Assembly: GCF_040105105.1 (NCBI RefSeq) | Contig: NZ_CP157679.1 | Location: 62,001-126,000, forward strand | Source of the DNA: Polaromonas hydrogenivorans | Lineage (GTDB): Bacteria > Pseudomonadota > Gammaproteobacteria > Burkholderiales > Burkholderiaceae_C | Length of the DNA stretch: 64,000 bases | Direction: 5' to 3' | Part shown: piece by piece, positions 6,926-16,474 of the stretch | How the letters are laid out: the number at the start of each line of letters is the position of its first letter | Position numbering within the stretch: position 1 is the stretch's first letter | Made by a program: the position numbers and the translations under genes | Notes under the pieces: model-generated | Told to the model about the DNA's origin: nothing | Database searches by the model: none | What the model saw: the letters and a program-made list of their open reading frames with translations, nothing else

Positions 6926-9022
6926 ATGGCACGAATAGGCGTAGATGTCGGGGGTACGTTTACCGACTTGGTCCTTGAGGCAGAGGACAAGAACGGAGAA
7001 GGCAAAGCAGTCTTTCTCCACAAAGTGGCAAGCACACCGGCAGACCAGTCTGAGGGCGTGCTCAAAGGCGTGCTGGAGATCTGCAACATCGCCGGCATCT
7101 CGCCTAGTGACGTTCGCATGATTGTGCATGGCACCACGGTGGCCACCAACATCACGATTGAACACAATGGGGCCGAGGTCGGCATGCTGACCACACGCGG
7201 CTTTCGCGATATTCTGCACATCGGGCGCCACAAGCGCCCACACAATTTTTCGCTGCAATTTGATGTGCCATGGCAATCGAAGCCACTGGTCAAGCGGCGC
7301 AACCGCATCCCAATCACCGAGCGCCTGTTGCCGCCATCGGGCACCATTGACCAAGCCCTCGACGAGAACGAAGTCCGTGCAGCCGCTGAGTGCCTGAAGT
7401 CGCGCGGCATTTACTCGGTCATCATTTGCTTTATGTATTCGTTTCTGAATGACGCGCACGAGCAGCGCGCCAAGGCCATCGTGCGCGAGGTCATGCCCGA
7501 CGCCTATGTGTCGTGCTCCTCCGAGATCGCCAACGTCATGCGGGAATACGAACGTTTTTCGACGACGGCCATGAACGCCTTTGTCGGCCCCAAGACCTCG
7601 CACTACCTGCGCAACCTGGAGCGTAAGCTCGGCAGCGCCGGACTCAGTCCGCATCTGCGCATCATGCAAAGCAATGGTGGCGTGTCCACTGTGGACAAAT
7701 GCTCGCGCGAGGCGGTGACCATTCTGATGTCTGGCTTGGCCGGCGGCGTCATGGGCGGGCGCTGGCTGGGTGAGATATCGGACACCCCCAACATCATCAC
7801 CGTGGACATCGGCGGCACCTCGGCGGACTTCAGCACCATTCCGGACGGGCAGGTCAAAGTCATGAACCCCCGGGACACCTATGTGGGCGCTTACCCAGTG
7901 TTGTCGCCGATGATTGACGTGGTCACTATGGGTGCGGGTGGCGGCTCTATTGCCTATATTGACGAGGGTGGCGCATTCCGGGTCGGTCCGCGCTCCGCTG
8001 GCGCTGCTCCCGGTCCCGCCTGCTACGGCCGAGGCGGCACCGAGCCTACCGTGACCGATGCGCAGGTGGTTCTGGGCCGGCTGGACCCGGACCATTTCTT
8101 GGGCGGCGATCTGGCGATTGACGCCGAACTCGCACGCCAGGCCATACGCACCCACATATCAGAGCCCCTAAACATCACTGTAGAACAGGCAGCGCTGGGC
8201 ATTATCCGCATCCTGAATTCGAACATGTCGCTGACTATTCGTGCCAACTCTGTGGCAAAGGGATACGACCCGCGCGAGTTCTCGCTGGCCGCCTATGGCG
8301 GCGCCGGGCCCTTGAATGGCGTGGCTCTGGCTGAGGCGGTGTCTGCCAAGGAAGTGCTGGTGCCACCGGCGCCCGGCATTACTGCCGCCATTGGCCTACT
8401 TGAAACCGATATGCAGTACGAGTTTGCGCGCTCCGTGCTGCTGGTGCTTAAGAACGTACAGCAGGCATCGCTGGACCGCGTTAACTGCGCCATTGATGAA
8501 CTAACGAGATTTTGTCAGGACAGCCTGCAGGCCGATGGTGTGCCGGCCGACAAGCAAAGCTATCAGCGCATCGCCGAATGCCGCTACCACGGCCAGGGTT
8601 TTGAATTGCGCGCCGACATTCCCGATGGTCCGTTGACGTTGGAGAACCTCGACGCGGTGAAGCAAAACTTTCATGAACAGCACCGGCGCGACTATGGCTG
8701 GGCCTTCAGTGACGTGGACGTTGAAATCGTCACCGTGCGCATCGTCGGCACTGCCAAGACGCCGCGGCTGCGCTGGCCCGATATCGAGGTTGCAACCACC
8801 AGCGATATCAGCCCGGCGCTGATGTACGAACGCCCGACCACCTTTGACGACGGCAAGACCTACGCCACGCCTCGCTATGCCAGGCCTCGGCTCAAGTCTG
8901 GCCATGAAGTTGCCGGCCCGGCCATCCTCATCCAGCATGACTCCACCACGCTGGTGCCACCCGGATACGTGGCGCGCGTGGGCATCAGTGGCACGCTGAA
9001 GATCAATCGCATTACCGCATGA
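6926..9022 (+). CDS. hyuA: N-methylhydantoinase (ATP-hydrolysing) subunit A
   Basis: A 698-residue HyuA-family protein, the nucleotide-binding half of the enzyme that opens N-methylhydantoin to N-carbamoylsarcosine with ATP hydrolysis. The N terminus IGVDVGGTFTDLVL (residues 4-17) and VDIGGTSADFS near 293 are phosphate-binding motifs of the actin-like ATPase fold, and VHGTTVATNITIEHNG near 69 is typical of hydantoinase A. C-terminal GPAILIQHDSTTLVPPG is the usual family ending. HyuA/HyuB pairs also serve as 5-oxoprolinase or acetone carboxylase relatives; the amidase next door is what favours the N-methylhydantoin reaction. The stop overlaps the longer reading of hyuB, so translation is probably coupled. 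Confidence 0.88.
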   Translation: MARIGVDVGGTFTDLVLEAEDKNGEGKAVFLHKVASTPADQSEGVLKGVLEICNIAGISPSDVRMIVHGTTVATNITIEHNGAEVGMLTTRGFRDILHIGRHKRPHNFSLQFDVPWQSKPLVKRRNRIPITERLLPPSGTIDQALDENEVRAAAECLKSRGIYSVIICFMYSFLNDAHEQRAKAIVREVMPDAYVSCSSEIANVMREYERFSTTAMNAFVGPKTSHYLRNLERKLGSAGLSPHLRIMQSNGGVSTVDKCSREAVTILMSGLAGGVMGGRWLGEISDTPNIITVDIGGTSADFSTIPDGQVKVMNPRDTYVGAYPVLSPMIDVVTMGAGGGSIAYIDEGGAFRVGPRSAGAAPGPACYGRGGTEPTVTDAQVVLGRLDPDHFLGGDLAIDAELARQAIRTHISEPLNITVEQAALGIIRILNSNMSLTIRANSVAKGYDPREFSLAAYGGAGPLNGVALAEAVSAKEVLVPPAPGITAAIGLLETDMQYEFARSVLLVLKNVQQASLDRVNCAIDELTRFCQDSLQADGVPADKQSYQRIAECRYHGQGFELRADIPDGPLTLENLDAVKQNFHEQHRRDYGWAFSDVDVEIVTVRIVGTAKTPRLRWPDIEVATTSDISPALMYERPTTFDDGKTYATPRYARPRLKSGHEVAGPAILIQHDSTTLVPPGYVARVGISGTLKINRITA

Positions 9023-9033
9023 AGGAGAACTTG

Positions 9034-10833
9034 ATGCAAACCCCATCCAACAAACCGCCCGTCGATCCCATCACGCTGCAAGTGATCAGCGGTGCGCTCT
9101 ACACCATCGCAGAGGAAATGGGCCATGTGCTGTACCGCATGTCTTTTTCTTCCATCATCCGCGAGTCGCAAGACATCGGTGCCGGGCTCTTCGATCTCGA
9201 CTTCAACACCATGACCGAGTCCGAGGGTTCGCCGCTGCATATCGGCTCCATTCCGGGCTACCTGCGCGGCATCTCCAAGTGCCTGCAAGGAGGTAGCTGG
9301 AACGAGGGCGACGTGGTCATCCACAACCATCCCTACTATGGCGCCAGCCACAGCCCCGACCTGTGCATTGTGGTGCCTATCTTCTGGCGCGGAAAGCTGG
9401 TGGCCTACGCTGCCAACACGGCCCACCACGTGGACATAGGCGCGGCAACGCCGGGCCTGATCATCGACGTGCCGGACGTGTTTGCCGAAGGCATGCTGTT
9501 TGCCGGTATCAAGCTCTATGAAAAAGGCCAGCGCAACGAAGGGCTCTGGCAGTTCATCTCGCACAACAGCCGCACCGCCAAGCAGACCAAGGACGACATC
9601 GATGCGCAGATCGCATCCGCCCAGCTTGGTGCGCGGCGCTTTCAGGAACTACTGGACAGTTATGGTAGCGAGACAATTTTCGGCGCATCAGAGCAGTTGA
9701 TGTCCTATACCGAGTCGCTGATGCGCGCCAGGATCCGCGAGATTCCGGATGGTGAATATTTTGCTGAAGGCTTTCTCGACGACGACGGCCGTAACCGCGA
9801 CAAGCGCCTGCCCATCAAGGTCTGCGTGCGCGTGACCGGCGACAGCGTGGAAGTGGACCTGACCGGATCGGCCGACCAGGTAGCCACTGCCTTCAACGTG
9901 CCGTTTGAGGGCTCGACTAAGCCAGCCTGCTACTGCGCCTTTCGCGCCATGCTGACCGACTCCGCACTGATGGATGTGAAGATGCCGCCCAACGAGGGCT
10001 CATTCAGGCCGATCAAGGTCACAGCGCCCTTGGGTTCCATCTTCAACCCGATCTATCCGGCTGCGGCCGAAGCACGATTTACCCAGTGCAACCGCATGAT
10101 CGACCTGATCATTCGCGCCCTGTCACCGGTGCTGCCGCAGCGCACCACCGCCGGCAATTCCGCGACCTTGTCTTTTGCTGCTTATTCTGGTCTGCAGAAA
10201 GACGGCGACTACTGGGTGTTTCTGGAGGTCAACGAAGGCGCTTATGGCGGTCGCCCCTGCTCGGATGGGCCGGACTCGATTGACAACTTGATGGCCAACA
10301 CCCGCAATAACCCGATTGAAGATCTAGGCATGCACCTGCCCATGATCTGCGACCGCTACGAGTTGCGTGACGATGTCATGCCCGGCGCCGGCCAGTTCCG
10401 GGGCGGCATTGGTGTGGTCAAAACTCAGCGCATGTTGACCGATGGCTTTGTCACGCACGAGTCCGAACGCCATCACGACATTCCTTGGGGCGCGTTCGGC
10501 GGCACTGAAGGGGCAGTCGGCAAAGTGGAGATATTCGATGCACGGGGCCATGTTGAACCGACCTACGCCAAGTTTTCCAACCTGGCGGTCGCTGCGGGAG
10601 GCGGCATGAGCTACTACGCACCTTGCGGCGGTGGTTACGGTGACCCACTGGACCGGCCGGCAGAAAAGGTGGCCGAGGACGTGCTGGACGAGTTTTGCAC
10701 CCCTGAGCGGGCGCGCGAAACCTATGGCGTCGTCCTCGACGCCGACTTGCAGGTCGATGACCCGGCAACCCGGACGCTGCGCGCCGCCATGCGCGAACAG
10801 CACAAGCAAAGCGCTGCACTGTCGAGCAGCTGA
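9034..10833 (+). CDS. hyuB: N-methylhydantoinase (ATP-hydrolysing) subunit B
   Basis: A 599-residue HyuB-family protein, the catalytic partner of HyuA. It has the opening DPITLQVISGALYTIAEEMG, the SSIIRESQDIGAGLFD motif near residue 45, the ALY/HxH-type NHPYYGASHSPDL segment near 105 and GAGQFRGGIGVV near 455, all characteristic of hydantoinase B. An ATG at 9019 overlaps the hyuA stop, but the ATG at 9034 has AAGGAG six bases before it, so I prefer 9034. Gene order amidase-hyuA-hyuB supports the assignment to creatinine/N-methylhydantoin breakdown. Confidence 0.87.
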   Translation: MQTPSNKPPVDPITLQVISGALYTIAEEMGHVLYRMSFSSIIRESQDIGAGLFDLDFNTMTESEGSPLHIGSIPGYLRGISKCLQGGSWNEGDVVIHNHPYYGASHSPDLCIVVPIFWRGKLVAYAANTAHHVDIGAATPGLIIDVPDVFAEGMLFAGIKLYEKGQRNEGLWQFISHNSRTAKQTKDDIDAQIASAQLGARRFQELLDSYGSETIFGASEQLMSYTESLMRARIREIPDGEYFAEGFLDDDGRNRDKRLPIKVCVRVTGDSVEVDLTGSADQVATAFNVPFEGSTKPACYCAFRAMLTDSALMDVKMPPNEGSFRPIKVTAPLGSIFNPIYPAAAEARFTQCNRMIDLIIRALSPVLPQRTTAGNSATLSFAAYSGLQKDGDYWVFLEVNEGAYGGRPCSDGPDSIDNLMANTRNNPIEDLGMHLPMICDRYELRDDVMPGAGQFRGGIGVVKTQRMLTDGFVTHESERHHDIPWGAFGGTEGAVGKVEIFDARGHVEPTYAKFSNLAVAAGGGMSYYAPCGGGYGDPLDRPAEKVAEDVLDEFCTPERARETYGVVLDADLQVDDPATRTLRAAMREQHKQSAALSSS

Positions 10834-10877
10834 CAGCAGCCCGCACTTCTTCCCCCGCTGACCACTCGCTGAGTTCA

Positions 10878-10900
10878 CGCCGTACCGCAAAGGTACGGCG
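10878..10900 (+). other. Intercistronic hairpin between hyuB and the permease
   Basis: CGCCGTACC and GGTACGGCG form a 9-bp stem with a 5-nt loop. A second possible stem, CACGGAC with GTCCGTG, follows within 30 bp. No T-run follows, so this may set the ratio of enzyme to transporter mRNA rather than end transcription completely. Confidence 0.45.
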
Positions 10901-11007
10901 CACGGACACGTGCGTCCCGCCCGCGTCCGTGTCATTACCCGTTTGACTTCATCCACCCGCGCCCAGGGTCATTGGGACACCGCGCAAAACAACGAAAGAG
11001 AGAACCA

Positions 11008-12495
11008 ATGGCCATCGCAGCTGAAACCCGCTCGCCCGAGCTTTGGAACGAAGACCTCGCTCCGACCGACCCCAGTCACCGCACCTGGACCGCCTACCAC
11101 TATGTTTCGCTCTGGATAGGCATGGTCATGTGCATCCCCTGCTACATGCTGGCCGCAGGGCTGATTGACCAGGGGTTCTCCGCCTTACAGGCGGCCGCCA
11201 TCGTTTTGGCGGGCAATGCCGTGGTCCTGGTACCCATGTTGCTCAACGGTCATGCGGGCGCAAAGTTTGCCATTCCCTTTGCAGTACTTATTCGCACCTC
11301 CTTTGGTGTGAAAGGCGCCAAATTGCCAGCGTTTATGCGCGCCCTCGTCGCCTGCGGCTGGTTTGGTATTCAGTGTTGGGTGGGCGGTAGTGCCATTTAT
11401 GCGATCGGCAATATTGCCACCGGTGGCGCCCTGATTGGCGCCAAGATCAGCTGGGTGGGAATTGATGTCGGGCAGCTGTGCAGCTTCATGGTCTTCTGGG
11501 CCATGCACCTGTACTTTATAGCCCGCGGTCCTGAGTCGATCCGCTGGATTGAAAGCATTACCGCACCGATCAAGGTCATCATCGTGGTGGCGCTTCTGGC
11601 ATGGGCTTACAACCGGGCCAACGGATTTGGTGATCTCTTGAGCGCCCCCTCACAATTCATTGCCGGCGGCAAGCTGGAAGGCAAATTCTGGGCCGTGTTC
11701 TGGCCATCGTTCACTGCCATGGTCGGCTTCTGGTCTACGCTGGCCATGAACATACCGGACTTCACGCGCTTTGCGCGTAGCCAGAAAGACCAGATGCTTG
11801 GCCAGTCCATCGGGTTGCCGGTTCCCATGGGTCTGCTGGCCTTTGTCAGCGTGGCCGTCACTTCCGCGACGGTCACGATTTACGGGCAGGCAATCTGGGA
11901 CCCGGTGGACCTGGCCGGCCGAATGGAAGGCATTGCAGTCGCCATTGGCCTGGCCATCATCACCATTGACACCCTGTGCGTCAATCTCGCTGCCAATGTG
12001 GTGGGACCAGCTTATGACTTCGCCGCCATCTTTCCGCGCAGGGTGAATTTCGCTCGTGGCGGCTACATCACTGCGGTCATCGGCGTGGTGATGATGCCAT
12101 GGAAGCTCATCGAGTCTTCGCAAGGCTACATCTTCACCTGGCTCGGTGGTTACGGCGCGCTGCTGGGTCCTCTGCTGGGCATCATGATTGCCGACTACTG
12201 GCTGGTGCGCGGCGCCCGCATTGATGTGAAAGCGCTCTACGACATCAAAGGCCAGTACGCCTACCGCAACGGCTGGAACCCTGCCGCGCTGATCGCACTG
12301 GCCGTGGCCGTGGCACCCAATGTGCCAGGCTTCCTCGCAACGGCCTTTCCATCGGCCTTTGGTGGGGTGCCCGACGTCTTCAAGGAAATTTACAACTACG
12401 CCTGGTTCGTCGGTGTCTTCCTGTCGGTAGTGGTCTACATGCCTCTGATGTCGAAGGAGCGGCGACGTGTGGCACGGCTGGTGGCCTTCGCCTGA
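11008..12495 (+). CDS. NCS1-family permease for hydantoin/nucleobase-type solutes
   Basis: A 495-residue inner-membrane transporter of the nucleobase:cation symporter-1 family, with about 12 hydrophobic helices. DPSHRTWTAYHYVSLWIGM at the N terminus, CGWFGIQCWVGG near residue 113 and NLAANVVGPAYDFAAIFPRR near 325 are NCS1 signatures, the last close to the Mhp1 hydantoin permease and CodB/allantoin permeases. In this setting it probably imports N-methylhydantoin, creatinine or a similar five-membered ring. The ATG at 11008 follows a purine-rich site; an upstream in-frame ATG adds a basic leader without support. Confidence 0.85.
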   Translation: MAIAAETRSPELWNEDLAPTDPSHRTWTAYHYVSLWIGMVMCIPCYMLAAGLIDQGFSALQAAAIVLAGNAVVLVPMLLNGHAGAKFAIPFAVLIRTSFGVKGAKLPAFMRALVACGWFGIQCWVGGSAIYAIGNIATGGALIGAKISWVGIDVGQLCSFMVFWAMHLYFIARGPESIRWIESITAPIKVIIVVALLAWAYNRANGFGDLLSAPSQFIAGGKLEGKFWAVFWPSFTAMVGFWSTLAMNIPDFTRFARSQKDQMLGQSIGLPVPMGLLAFVSVAVTSATVTIYGQAIWDPVDLAGRMEGIAVAIGLAIITIDTLCVNLAANVVGPAYDFAAIFPRRVNFARGGYITAVIGVVMMPWKLIESSQGYIFTWLGGYGALLGPLLGIMIADYWLVRGARIDVKALYDIKGQYAYRNGWNPAALIALAVAVAPNVPGFLATAFPSAFGGVPDVFKEIYNYAWFVGVFLSVVVYMPLMSKERRRVARLVAFA

Positions 12496-12572
12496 GGGGC
12501 TTGACGTTGACAGAAGAACTGATCCAGATACCCATTTTCATACACAAGCAACCAATTTAAAGGGACAACCAG

Positions 12573-13391
12573 ATGACTCAACCTGCAGCAACACAGACGA
12601 AGACTCGAAGCCGATTTGCCGCGCTCGGCGCTGTTCTGATCGCATCGTTACTTACTCCGATTCAAAACGCCTGCGCGGCGGATTGGAGCGAGACGAATGC
12701 GCAGATCTACCATGGCACCGGCTTTCGCGACCCTGGAAACCCAGAAAATGTAAGCAAGACGACAGTCACACTCGAGCATGCCAGTGGCTACGCTTATGGC
12801 AGGAATTACTTTTTCGTCGACTCGTATTGGCCATCGTCGGGGAATGCGCCCCGAACGAACAACTTCTATGGCGAGTACTACCATTACCTGAGCCTGAGCA
12901 AGGTGACCGGCAAGCAAATGAGTTTCGGGCCGGTCAAAGATGTGAACGTCACTGCCGGAGTCAACGCCGGGGCCGCCACCGACGGCGCCGGCACGCGCGT
13001 GTTGTTATACGGGCTCACGCTGGACCTGGATGTTCCTGGCTTCAAATTTCTCAGCGTCGATGTGCTTCGCTACGACGATCGGTCGCATTTCCTGGGTAAC
13101 CCCGGAAATCTGAGTCCGACGATGCAGATCACGCCGGTCTGGAATGTACCGTTCAGCCTCGGGAGCGCCCAATTTGCATTCACCGGATTTTGCGACTTCA
13201 TCGGTTCGCGCGGACAGGGTACGTCACGGCAGACCTTGTGCCAGCCGCAGTTGCGTCTTGATGTGGGCAATTTCTTCGGTCGCAAAGACGCTGTCTACGT
13301 TGGCACCGAATACCAATACTGGCACAACAAATTCGGCATGGCAGGTTTGAACGAACACTTTGCCAACCTCTGGGTGGGTGTCAAGTTCTGA
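12573..13391 (+). CDS. Tsx-like outer-membrane nucleoside-type channel
   Basis: A 272-residue outer-membrane beta-barrel with a signal peptide (hydrophobic ALGAVLIASLLTPIQNACA, then mature ADWSETN). Alternating aromatic strands, the YGEYYHYLSL segment and the C-terminal ANLWVGVKF with terminal Phe fit a Tsx-type channel. Tsx proteins admit nucleosides; here the position after an NCS1 permease suggests passage of creatinine or N-methylhydantoin. It closes the amidase-hyuA-hyuB-permease set after a 77-bp gap. Confidence 0.75.
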   Translation: MTQPAATQTKTRSRFAALGAVLIASLLTPIQNACAADWSETNAQIYHGTGFRDPGNPENVSKTTVTLEHASGYAYGRNYFFVDSYWPSSGNAPRTNNFYGEYYHYLSLSKVTGKQMSFGPVKDVNVTAGVNAGAATDGAGTRVLLYGLTLDLDVPGFKFLSVDVLRYDDRSHFLGNPGNLSPTMQITPVWNVPFSLGSAQFAFTGFCDFIGSRGQGTSRQTLCQPQLRLDVGNFFGRKDAVYVGTEYQYWHNKFGMAGLNEHFANLWVGVKF

Positions 13392-14049
13392 GCGAAACGC
13401 AGTCGTCATCGTGAAGCGGGTTGATGGGTTTCATGGTGACGGCCTGTCAGCCTTTTTCAACAACTCTGGCATCTGCCATTTGCTAGATATGCAGAAGTCC
13501 GTAATACGTGCGACATGAGTGCCCTATTCCATTGAGGTTTCCATGGAATTTGTATTCGCCTAAATTTTACTCGTCTGAGTAACTGAATATCCAAGGGGCT
13601 TCCCACTTCCAGATAACGGCATCAAGTGCCAAGATTGGCGTGTTGAAAAATCAATCTGCAACTGTTTTGGAAGGAGAAGTCCCATGATATTCAGTGAGTA
13701 ATTCGTTGCCAACAGCTCTCTCGAGACCCACGCCGTCCACACTTGCACGGTGTGTTTGAGGCTCAGTGCATGCAGGTCCTGGCTGCATTGCTGCCGGCCT
13801 GCGCCATAGCAGCCGGATAACGTTGTAGACCGGTAAATGGACCTACAGCTGTTTGTCGTTCATCTACTGCGTCTGTCAACTCAGCACGTCCATGCCCTTG
13901 GTGGTCTTGAGGTTGCGCTGATCGAGTTCGGCGTTCCAGAGAAGCGCATACAGCGCCGAGAGATTGTCCTGGGCACGGCACCGAACGCCGGCCGGCATGA
14001 GGACACGGCGCGAAGGCCTGCTGCTGCAGCGGTCGGCGGCAACGCCAAG
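13392..14049. other. Intergenic region, possible short remnant at 13876-13998
   Basis: About 660 bp between two convergent genes. No full gene is supported. On the minus strand 13876-13998 reads a 40-codon frame containing LSALYALLWNAELDQRN and ending in a stop, which looks protein-like but which I do not recognise. The rest shows no clear signal. Confidence 0.4.
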
Positions 14050-15294
14050 TCAAAGGCGTTTGAATACCAACGTGCCGTTGGTGCCGCCAAAGCCAAAAGA
14101 ATTCTTGAGCGCGATTCCAATCGGCACGTCTCTCGCAAGATTTGCACAGTAGTCCAGATCGCATGCAGGATCCGGCGTGAAGATATTGGTGGTTGGAGGA
14201 GATATTTGGTGGCGTATGGCCAGTACAGTGATCACTGATTCCAGCCCGCCTGCGCCACCGAGCAGGTGTCCAGTCATTGATTTGGTGGAATTGACGATCA
14301 ACTTCCTGGCGTGATCGCCAAAGGTGCGCTTGATGGCGACGGTCTCGGCAATATCGCCTAAGCCTGTTGAAGTTCCATGGGCATTGATGTAATCAACCTG
14401 TTCAGGCGCTACTTGGGCGTCCTTCAATGCGGCCTGCATGCAGCGCATGGCGCCTGCACCATCTTCCAGCGGGGCGGTGATATGGTGTGCATCGCTGTTG
14501 GCAGCGAATCCCAACAGTTCAGCGTAAATGGTTGCTCCACGCCGGGTTGCATGCTCATACTCCTCTAAAACCAAGACACCGGCCCCTTCACCCATGACAA
14601 AACCATCTCGGTCCAGATCCCAGGGGCGCGAAGCCGTTTGCGGGTCGGCGTTACGGGTGGACAGCGCACGGGCGGCGTTGAATCCGCCAATGCCCAGGGG
14701 AGAAATTGTCGACTCCGAACCGCCCGCGACCATGACATCCGCGTCCCCATACTGAATCAGCCTTGCCGCCATGCCTATGCAGTGCAGACCAGTGGAACAA
14801 GCCGTTGCCATGGCCAGGTTGGGGCCTCTAAAGCCGTGCCGGATCGACAAATGCCCGGCGACCATGTTCACGATGGTTCCGGGAATGAAGAACGGACTTA
14901 TTCTGTGATATCCGCGGTGCATGGCGTCGCGCTGTGTCCGCTCGATTAAGGGCAGGCCGCCTATGCCTGAGCCCACTAGCACGCCGATACGGTCGGCATT
15001 TTCCTGGTTCACGCTCAAGCCGCTGTCCATGATGGCCTGCTCGCCAGCACCAATGCCAAACTGGATAAACAGGTCCATGTGTCTGGATTCCTTGGTGGAA
15101 AGATAGCTCCCGGAATCAAAGCCCTTGACCTCGGCGGCGAATTGCGTGGCCAGGCCAGCGGCGTCGAAGCGTGTGATTCCGGCAACTCCCGATCTGCCCT
15201 GTTGCAGCGCCTGCCAAAGCGCCTCGACCGAATTCCCAATGGGCGATACACATCCAAGTCCGGTGATAACCACCCTGCGTTGACGATTGTTCAT
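14050..15294 (-). CDS. fabF: Beta-ketoacyl-ACP synthase II, extra copy
   Basis: A 414-residue thiolase-fold condensing enzyme that elongates acyl-ACP with malonyl-ACP. The catalytic triad is intact: Cys166 in ATACSTGL, His306 in NAHGTST and His343 in SMTGHLLGG; the C-terminal NSFGFGGTNGTLVF is canonical. It starts 5 bp after the GlxA-type regulator and is surely in the same operon. No acyl carrier protein or other fatty-acid gene is next to it, so this is probably a specialised paralogue rather than the housekeeping FabF. Its link to the catabolic genes is unclear. Confidence 0.87.
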   Translation of the reverse strand: MNNRQRRVVITGLGCVSPIGNSVEALWQALQQGRSGVAGITRFDAAGLATQFAAEVKGFDSGSYLSTKESRHMDLFIQFGIGAGEQAIMDSGLSVNQENADRIGVLVGSGIGGLPLIERTQRDAMHRGYHRISPFFIPGTIVNMVAGHLSIRHGFRGPNLAMATACSTGLHCIGMAARLIQYGDADVMVAGGSESTISPLGIGGFNAARALSTRNADPQTASRPWDLDRDGFVMGEGAGVLVLEEYEHATRRGATIYAELLGFAANSDAHHITAPLEDGAGAMRCMQAALKDAQVAPEQVDYINAHGTSTGLGDIAETVAIKRTFGDHARKLIVNSTKSMTGHLLGGAGGLESVITVLAIRHQISPPTTNIFTPDPACDLDYCANLARDVPIGIALKNSFGFGGTNGTLVFKRL

Positions 15295-15299
15295 AGTGG

Positions 15300-16355
15300 T
15301 CAGAGATCCATGTGTAAATAGGTTTTAGTGTTTTCCGTGCGTGCGCGGGCGAAGGAGGGGCTTCGCCCGAACTTCGCCCGAAAGCTGGCGGAAAAGTGAG
15401 AGCTGTTGGTAAATCCGCACTGCAACGCAATGTCGGCAACGGATTCGTCGCAGTTGGCCAGCAGTTCGTGCGCAGTCTTGAGTCGCAGCATTCTTTGGAA
15501 TTCCGACGGCGTTTGGTTCAGCTGAAGTTTGAACAAGCGTTCAAGCTGCCGTCTGCTAACGCCCACATGCAGGGCGATGAACTCCATAGAGACAGCCTCA
15601 CTCAATGTGCGCTCCATCAGCAGCATGGCTTTTCGCACCCGGAAGTCGCTGGCCTTTACACCGCACAGCGGCTGCGGCTGCAGCGCAATTGGAGTTCTGC
15701 GTTCTCCTTCGATCATGATCCGCAAAGCCTTGCTGGCCAGGCTCGGGCCGCAGTGTTGATCCACCAAGTGGGCCGCCAAATGCATCACGCTGGCGCCACC
15801 CGCGCAGCTGATCCGGTCACGGTCAATCACGAAGAGCTCTTCACAGGTGCTCTGAACTTCAGGGTGCCGATGCATGAATTCGACGATATGGAACCAGCTG
15901 ACGCAACACCTGCGGCCCTCGAATAGCCCCAGTTTGGCCAGCACAAAGCAACCGGTGCAGACAGCGATCAGGGGAACGGACAGACGATCTGCTTCGCGCA
16001 GATAGTCCTTCAGGCCAACGTGGATGTCGCGTCCATCGAGTACTCCACCGACCACCACGATGTAGTCAAACTGCTGGGGTTGCACCAGTGCCAAGGTTGG
16101 TGAAACTTGTACGCCGCAACTGGCGCGAATGGGTAACCCATCAGGGCTCATGATCGACCAGCTACAGCCAATCTGGCGACTGCCATCGCCCTCATCCGCA
16201 GCCAGTCGCAACGTGTCAACAAAGCCTGAAAATGCCAGCAGGGTGAAATTTGGGCAAAGAATGAATCCTATCGACAATTTCTTCTTTGCCATTTCTGTGC
16301 GCGCCAGGGCTGCTGTGCGGGTCAACCGTATTTCGGGTTTGGATAGCTTATGCAT
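15300..16355 (-). CDS. GlxA-type AraC-family transcriptional regulator
   Basis: A 351-residue regulator with an N-terminal DJ-1/PfpI glutaminase-like domain (IGFILCPNFTLLAFSGFVDT onward, with IAVCTGCFVLAKLGLFEGR near residue 130) and a C-terminal AraC helix-turn-helix (SMEFIALHVGVSRRQLERLF and VADIALQCGFTNSSHFSASF). This architecture is shared by GbdR, SouR and ArgR of Pseudomonas, which act in glycine betaine, sarcosine and arginine catabolism. Being close to the sarcosine oxidase operon, it is a good candidate for its activator. AAAGGA eight bases before the ATG at 16355 supports that start. Confidence 0.85.
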   Translation of the reverse strand: MHKLSKPEIRLTRTAALARTEMAKKKLSIGFILCPNFTLLAFSGFVDTLRLAADEGDGSRQIGCSWSIMSPDGLPIRASCGVQVSPTLALVQPQQFDYIVVVGGVLDGRDIHVGLKDYLREADRLSVPLIAVCTGCFVLAKLGLFEGRRCCVSWFHIVEFMHRHPEVQSTCEELFVIDRDRISCAGGASVMHLAAHLVDQHCGPSLASKALRIMIEGERRTPIALQPQPLCGVKASDFRVRKAMLLMERTLSEAVSMEFIALHVGVSRRQLERLFKLQLNQTPSEFQRMLRLKTAHELLANCDESVADIALQCGFTNSSHFSASFRAKFGRSPSFARARTENTKTYLHMDL

Positions 16356-16474
16356 TCAGGTGTTCCTTTGCGCAATGCAGGGAAGGGCATCAACGCTGCA
16401 ACACACCATGCTAGCTAGAAAAACCATTGAATTAGATATCAATTATTATCATATTAATATACTATATGTTATAA

